Under the pieces are notes generated by a model, which saw only the letters and a list, made by a program, of their open reading frames with translations, was not told the DNA's origin and made no database searches. A stretch of DNA of 64,000 nt from Pelomonas sp963422775 (GTDB taxonomy: Bacteria > Pseudomonadota > Gammaproteobacteria > Burkholderiales > Burkholderiaceae_C): positions 1 through 64,000 of the forward strand of contig CAUJSJ030000159.1 of NCBI GenBank assembly GCA_963422775.4, written 5' to 3'. Positions within the stretch are counted from its first letter, which is position 1, and each line of letters starts with the position of its first letter. The translations under genes and the position numbers were made by a program. Positions 60,993-64,000 of the stretch are shown one piece after another.

Positions 60993-62057
60993 ATGCTCTC
61001 CGGCCGCTCATATGGAACCCTTGCTGCCAACCAGCCCACGAGGAGACACGTGGTGGCTGGATGGACGATCAACAGACTGGCCAAGCGCCAGCAAGTGCCG
61101 CGCGCTCTTGCCGCGGCTTCCCGCGGTGCGGCAAAGGGTGAGGTGCTGTTTCAGGCCGACCCGCTGACGCTGGCCGAAATGCTGGCGATCAAGAGTGCCG
61201 AGCTTTCGGCCAAGCTTGCGCCGCTGGGCGACGACGAGCGACCGCGACTCACCTCGCCGCATCTGGTTTCAAGCAACACGTCGCAGGACATGCAGCTCTC
61301 GCGCATCGTCGAGCTGGAGATCATTCCGCGCCTGATGCTGATGCACAGCGCCCAGCCGCTGCAGGACCGGCCACCGCTGCCGGCACTGGCGTTGACGACG
61401 GAGCACGTGCACACGCTGGCCCGCTTGGCTGCCGAAGGCGACGCCGAAAGCGCCAGCAGCTATGTGCGCGCGCTGCTGGATGCCGGCGCGTCGCAGGAGC
61501 AGGTCTTCCTGGATCTGCTGGCGCCGTGCGCACGCTGGATGGGCGAGATGTGGGAGGACGACCGCTACGACTTCTCGCAGGTCACGATCGGCCTGTGGCG
61601 GCTGCAGCGGGTGCTGCATGAGCAGGGCAGCCGTTTCAGCCAGGTAGCCCGCCCTGACGCTGACAGCCATCGCGCCCTGCTGGCCGCCGTGCCGGGCGCG
61701 CAACATACGTTTGGCGTGGTCATGGCGGCCGAATTCTTCAGCCGGGCCGGCTGGGACGTCGAATGTGAACCCAAGGCCACCTGGACCGATCTGCAGGCCC
61801 GCCTGACGGGCAACTGGTTCGACATGTTCGGACTGTCAATCGCGACTGGCGACAGCATCCCTCATGTAGCGTCTGCTATTCTTGACATGCGAGAAGCGTC
61901 GGCCAATCGCGATGTTTTCGTGATGGTTGGAGGGCCGATGGCGGCCCAATTGCCCGACTTGGCGGCGCTGTGTGGGGCCGATGCGATGGCCAGCGAGGCC
62001 TGCAGCGCGGTGGAAGCCGCCAAGAGCGGGGTCAGTGGCCGTGTCAAGCGAGCTTGA
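60993..62057 (+). CDS. ppaA: PpaA/AerR-type photosynthesis regulator, cobalamin-binding
   Basis: The 354-residue protein has a variable N-terminus, a helical middle (EVLFQADPLTLAEMLAIKSA-like and LLAPCARWMGEMWEDDRYDF) and a Rossmann-like B12-binding domain. In the B12-binding domain the His in GAQHTFGVVMAAEFF (about residue 238) is the expected axial ligand. PpaA/AerR proteins act as antirepressors of PpsR/CrtJ in response to light or O2. GGAG precedes the ATG. It lies upstream of ppsR, as in other purple bacteria. Confidence 0.9.
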   Translation: MLSGRSYGTLAANQPTRRHVVAGWTINRLAKRQQVPRALAAASRGAAKGEVLFQADPLTLAEMLAIKSAELSAKLAPLGDDERPRLTSPHLVSSNTSQDMQLSRIVELEIIPRLMLMHSAQPLQDRPPLPALALTTEHVHTLARLAAEGDAESASSYVRALLDAGASQEQVFLDLLAPCARWMGEMWEDDRYDFSQVTIGLWRLQRVLHEQGSRFSQVARPDADSHRALLAAVPGAQHTFGVVMAAEFFSRAGWDVECEPKATWTDLQARLTGNWFDMFGLSIATGDSIPHVASAILDMREASANRDVFVMVGGPMAAQLPDLAALCGADAMASEACSAVEAAKSGVSGRVKRA

Positions 62058-62151
62058 CGCCATGTGAGCGTATACCCCAGCCGCCGACACCGACTGTCGT
62101 TCATGTCCTTCGGCGGCATCCTGATGCTGCCCCTTGCACTCAGGGAGCTCG

Positions 62152-63621
62152 ATGCACAACCTTGGCACATCAGCCGCAGATCAGGCGTTCGAAGCTCCCC
62201 AGCTTTATTTCGCTGACCTGAATGCTGACGTCCTCGCGGCAGTGGTTGCCGCCGCTGCCGATCTGGCCCTGGTGCTGGACGGTCAAGGTGTGATCCGCGA
62301 CATCTCGCTGGGCACCAGCCACACCAAGGAACTTGGCGAGCTGCGCCAGTGGGTGGGCCGGCGCTGGGCCGAGACGGTGACCGTCGAGAACCGGGCCAAG
62401 GTCAACGCCATGCTGGCCGCCGCTGCGGGTGGAGCCGGTCCCGGGAACCAGGGCCAGCGGCCCGAGCGCCAAGTCAACCATCCGTTGGCCGGTGGCATGG
62501 ATCTGCCGGTGAGCTACAGCATCGTGCCGATGGGCGTGCAGGGCCGCGTGCTGGCCTTGGGGCGCGACCTGCGCGAGGTCGCGGCCGTTCAGCAGCGCCT
62601 GGTCGATGCCCAGCAGTCCATGGAGCGCGACTACCTGCGGCTGCGCCACACCGAGGCACGCTACCGGCTGCTGTTCGAGGCCGTCGATGAGGCCGTGCTG
62701 GTGTTGGACGCGGCCTCGCTGGTCGTGTTCGAGCACAACGCCGCGGCAGCCCGCGTGCTGGGCGACTCGACCAAGCGCATCGTCGGCCGCAGCTTCGCCG
62801 AGTTGCTGGCGGTGGAGAGCCAGGCCGAGTCCTACGCCAAGTTCTCGCAGGCGCGCAGCGCCGGCCGCAGCGACGACATGCTGGTGCGCCTAGCCAATGG
62901 CAATACCGAGCTGAAGCTGTCCGCCACCGTGTTCAAGCAGGACAGCACCACTTCGCTGCTGGTGCGGCTGTCGCCCGCGAATACGGCGATCCCGGGCCAG
63001 CCCCTGAACCGTGCGGCTGAGGTGCCGTCGCTGCTCAACGTCGTCAACGCGATGCCTGACGCCTTCGTGTTGACCGACATGCAAGGTCGCATCCTCAGTG
63101 CCAACCAGGCCTTCAGCGACATGCTGCAGCTGGCCGTGGGCGAGTCGGTACAAGGCCAGTCGCTGGACCGCTGGCTGGGCCGCTCCTCGGTGGACCTGAA
63201 CGTGCTGATCGGCAACCTGCGTCAGCACGGCGTGCTGCGGCTGTTCCCGACCACGCTGCGCAGCGGCTACGGCGAGCCCGGCGCGGTCGAGATCTCGGCG
63301 GTGGCGGTGCCCGACGGCCCCCAGGCCTGCCTGGGCTTCTCCATCCGCGACGTGGCCCGGCGCCTGCCCGCCGAGGGGCGCTCCAACCGCCAGCTGCCGC
63401 GCTCGGCCGAGCAACTGACCGGGCTGGTGGGCCGGTTGCCGTTGAAGGACATCGTGGGCGAGACGACGGACCTGATCGAGCGCCTGTGCATCGAGGCCGC
63501 TCTGGAACTCACGCGCGACAACCGCGCCTCGGCGGCCGAAATGCTGGGCCTGTCCCGCCAGAGCCTGTATGTGAAGCTGCGCCGCTACGGCATTCAGGAC
63601 ATGGGCCCCGTGGGTGAGTGA
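62152..63621 (+). CDS. ppsR: PpsR/CrtJ transcriptional repressor of photosynthesis genes
   Basis: The 489-residue protein has an N-terminal domain, a Q-linker helix (VQQRLVDAQQSMERDYLRLR), two PAS domains (YRLLFEAVDEAVLVLDAASL; LLNVVNAMPDAFVLTDMQGR) and a C-terminal Fis-type helix-turn-helix (ASAAEMLGLSRQSLYVKLRR). A Cys just before the HTH (RLCIEAALEL, about residue 446) sits where CrtJ has its redox cysteine. The second PAS-side Cys equivalent is not obvious. It binds TGTN12ACA sites such as the one before bchG. Confidence 0.94.
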   Translation: MHNLGTSAADQAFEAPQLYFADLNADVLAAVVAAAADLALVLDGQGVIRDISLGTSHTKELGELRQWVGRRWAETVTVENRAKVNAMLAAAAGGAGPGNQGQRPERQVNHPLAGGMDLPVSYSIVPMGVQGRVLALGRDLREVAAVQQRLVDAQQSMERDYLRLRHTEARYRLLFEAVDEAVLVLDAASLVVFEHNAAAARVLGDSTKRIVGRSFAELLAVESQAESYAKFSQARSAGRSDDMLVRLANGNTELKLSATVFKQDSTTSLLVRLSPANTAIPGQPLNRAAEVPSLLNVVNAMPDAFVLTDMQGRILSANQAFSDMLQLAVGESVQGQSLDRWLGRSSVDLNVLIGNLRQHGVLRLFPTTLRSGYGEPGAVEISAVAVPDGPQACLGFSIRDVARRLPAEGRSNRQLPRSAEQLTGLVGRLPLKDIVGETTDLIERLCIEAALELTRDNRASAAEMLGLSRQSLYVKLRRYGIQDMGPVGE

Positions 63622-63765
63622 AGCCCCTCGTCCGGTCTCGCTGCGCTGAACGCGCGCTGGCCCGGCCGGTCCCCCGTGGGGACGGCGATGCAGGCCGGAT
63701 CGACCGGCCCGCATTTCGCCAGACGGGCCGGCTTGGGAGCGGCCCGGCGCTCGGCCCAAAGACGC
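63622..63765. repeat. Dispersed intergenic repeat, copy after ppsR
   Basis: Starts at the ppsR stop and parallels the segment after rpoN, with a shared CGCTGAACGCG block, a GGTCCCCC-N-GGGGAC palindrome and a GGGCCGGCTTGGG..GCGGCCCGGCGCTC block. It lies between ppsR and the bchG promoter. Confidence 0.7.
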
Positions 63766-63787
63766 ATGGGTTGAGATCTCGGATAAG

Positions 63788-63805
63788 TGTAAATCTAGCT
63801 TGACA
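63788..63805. promoter_or_regulatory. PpsR operator overlapping the bchG promoter
   Basis: TGT-AAATCTAGCTTG-ACA is a perfect TGTN12ACA palindrome. Its right half forms the TTGACA -35 hexamer (63800-63805) of a sigma-70-type promoter with CAGAAT 16 bases on. Binding would block polymerase. Confidence 0.82.
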
Positions 63806-63834
63806 TAGACTTTCGTCAGCCCAGAATAGGCTGC

Positions 63835-64000
63835 ATGCAGCGCCCCGCTCTTTCGGCTGTCGCCGAACTGCTCAAGCCCATCACCTGGTTCCCGCCGATG
63901 TGGGCTTTTGGCTGCGGTGTGGTGGCCTCGGGCCTGCCGGCCCAAGGGCGTTGGCCGCTGATCGTGGCTGGGGTGCTGCTGGCAGGCCCCTTCGTCTGCG
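63835..64000 (+). CDS. bchG: Bacteriochlorophyll synthase, N-terminal part
   Basis: The first 55 codons (LLKPITWFPPMWAFGCGVVA and onward) match BchG, the membrane prenyltransferase that attaches phytyl or geranylgeranyl diphosphate to bacteriochlorophyllide. The gene continues past the window edge. Start at 63835. Confidence 0.9.
   Translation, partial: MQRPALSAVAELLKPITWFPPMWAFGCGVVASGLPAQGRWPLIVAGVLLAGPFVC

Noticed and set aside
60993..63621. ppaA-ppsR as a bacteriophytochrome/light-sensor pair
   Set aside because: No bilin-binding GAF or PHY domain is present; the PAS-PAS-HTH and B12-type domains fit PpsR and PpaA.

Overview
The window reads as two unrelated pieces of high-GC proteobacterial DNA joined near base 4495. 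Bases 1 to about 4495 look like Caulobacterales (Brevundimonas or Caulobacter type): a LysE-type exporter fragment, a membrane TPR protein and a TonB-dependent receptor whose reading frame is lost in mid-barrel. From about 4498 onward everything fits a photosynthetic betaproteobacterium of the Burkholderiales (Rubrivivax/Roseateles type). The evidence is a bchFNBHLM-lhaA-puhABC-acsF-puhE block with ppaA, ppsR and bchG beside it, an aerobic oxidative cyclase (acsF), and PpsR operators of the TGT-N12-ACA type. The join is most simply an assembly chimera.

Layout of the main part. 4.5-18.8 kb is ordinary chromosome: a nucleotide-cyclase fragment, S9 peptidase, GNAT acetyltransferase, MoxR ATPase, diheme cytochrome c, HD-GYP protein, orphan peptide-binding protein, a large lipoprotein with a decayed copy of its 3' end nearby, tRNA-Ser(UGA), apaH, a CNNM/CorC transporter and a SapC-like protein. 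18.9-46.4 kb is a dense island of stress and envelope genes: FeeM-like acyltransferase, cardiolipin-synthase-like PLD, GT4 glycosyltransferase, topoisomerase IB, zinc peptidase, GlsB/YqjD/YqjE-like membrane proteins, a lipocalin fusion, DUF2383, BON, CsbD, CBS, OmpA, DUF378 and DUF3309 proteins, Ku, LigD and an NRAMP transporter. Regulators sit among them: a sigma-54 enhancer-binding response regulator, a stand-alone receiver, a hybrid histidine kinase and an rpoN gene. 46.6-64 kb is the photosynthesis gene cluster.

The most interesting signal is in the island. Most of its transcription units are preceded by a near-perfect sigma-54 promoter, GGCAYR-N4-TTGCC, with the GG and GC elements at the exact -24/-12 spacing. 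I read about 14 good sites and a few weaker ones. All the good ones are intergenic or directly upstream of a gene, and none turned up in the photosynthesis or 5-18 kb regions. They fall into two classes. In one the predicted start of transcription lies 18-68 bases before a start codon that usually has a Shine-Dalgarno sequence. In the other it falls within 0-4 bases of the ATG and no Shine-Dalgarno is visible, which predicts leaderless sigma-54 transcripts. The rpoN gene lies inside the island, away from its usual lptB-hpf-ptsN context, and has a site of its own. This suggests a self-contained stress regulon run by a second sigma-54.

The photosynthesis cluster is a tightly overlapping minus-strand operon for bacteriochlorophyll synthesis and reaction-centre assembly. 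Two of its genes, puhE and lhaA, carry small frameshifts at short repeats or homopolymers. They may be sequencing errors or recent decay. The bch promoter region and the bchG promoter carry PpsR operator sequences, and the repressor (ppsR) and its antirepressor (ppaA) are encoded between them.
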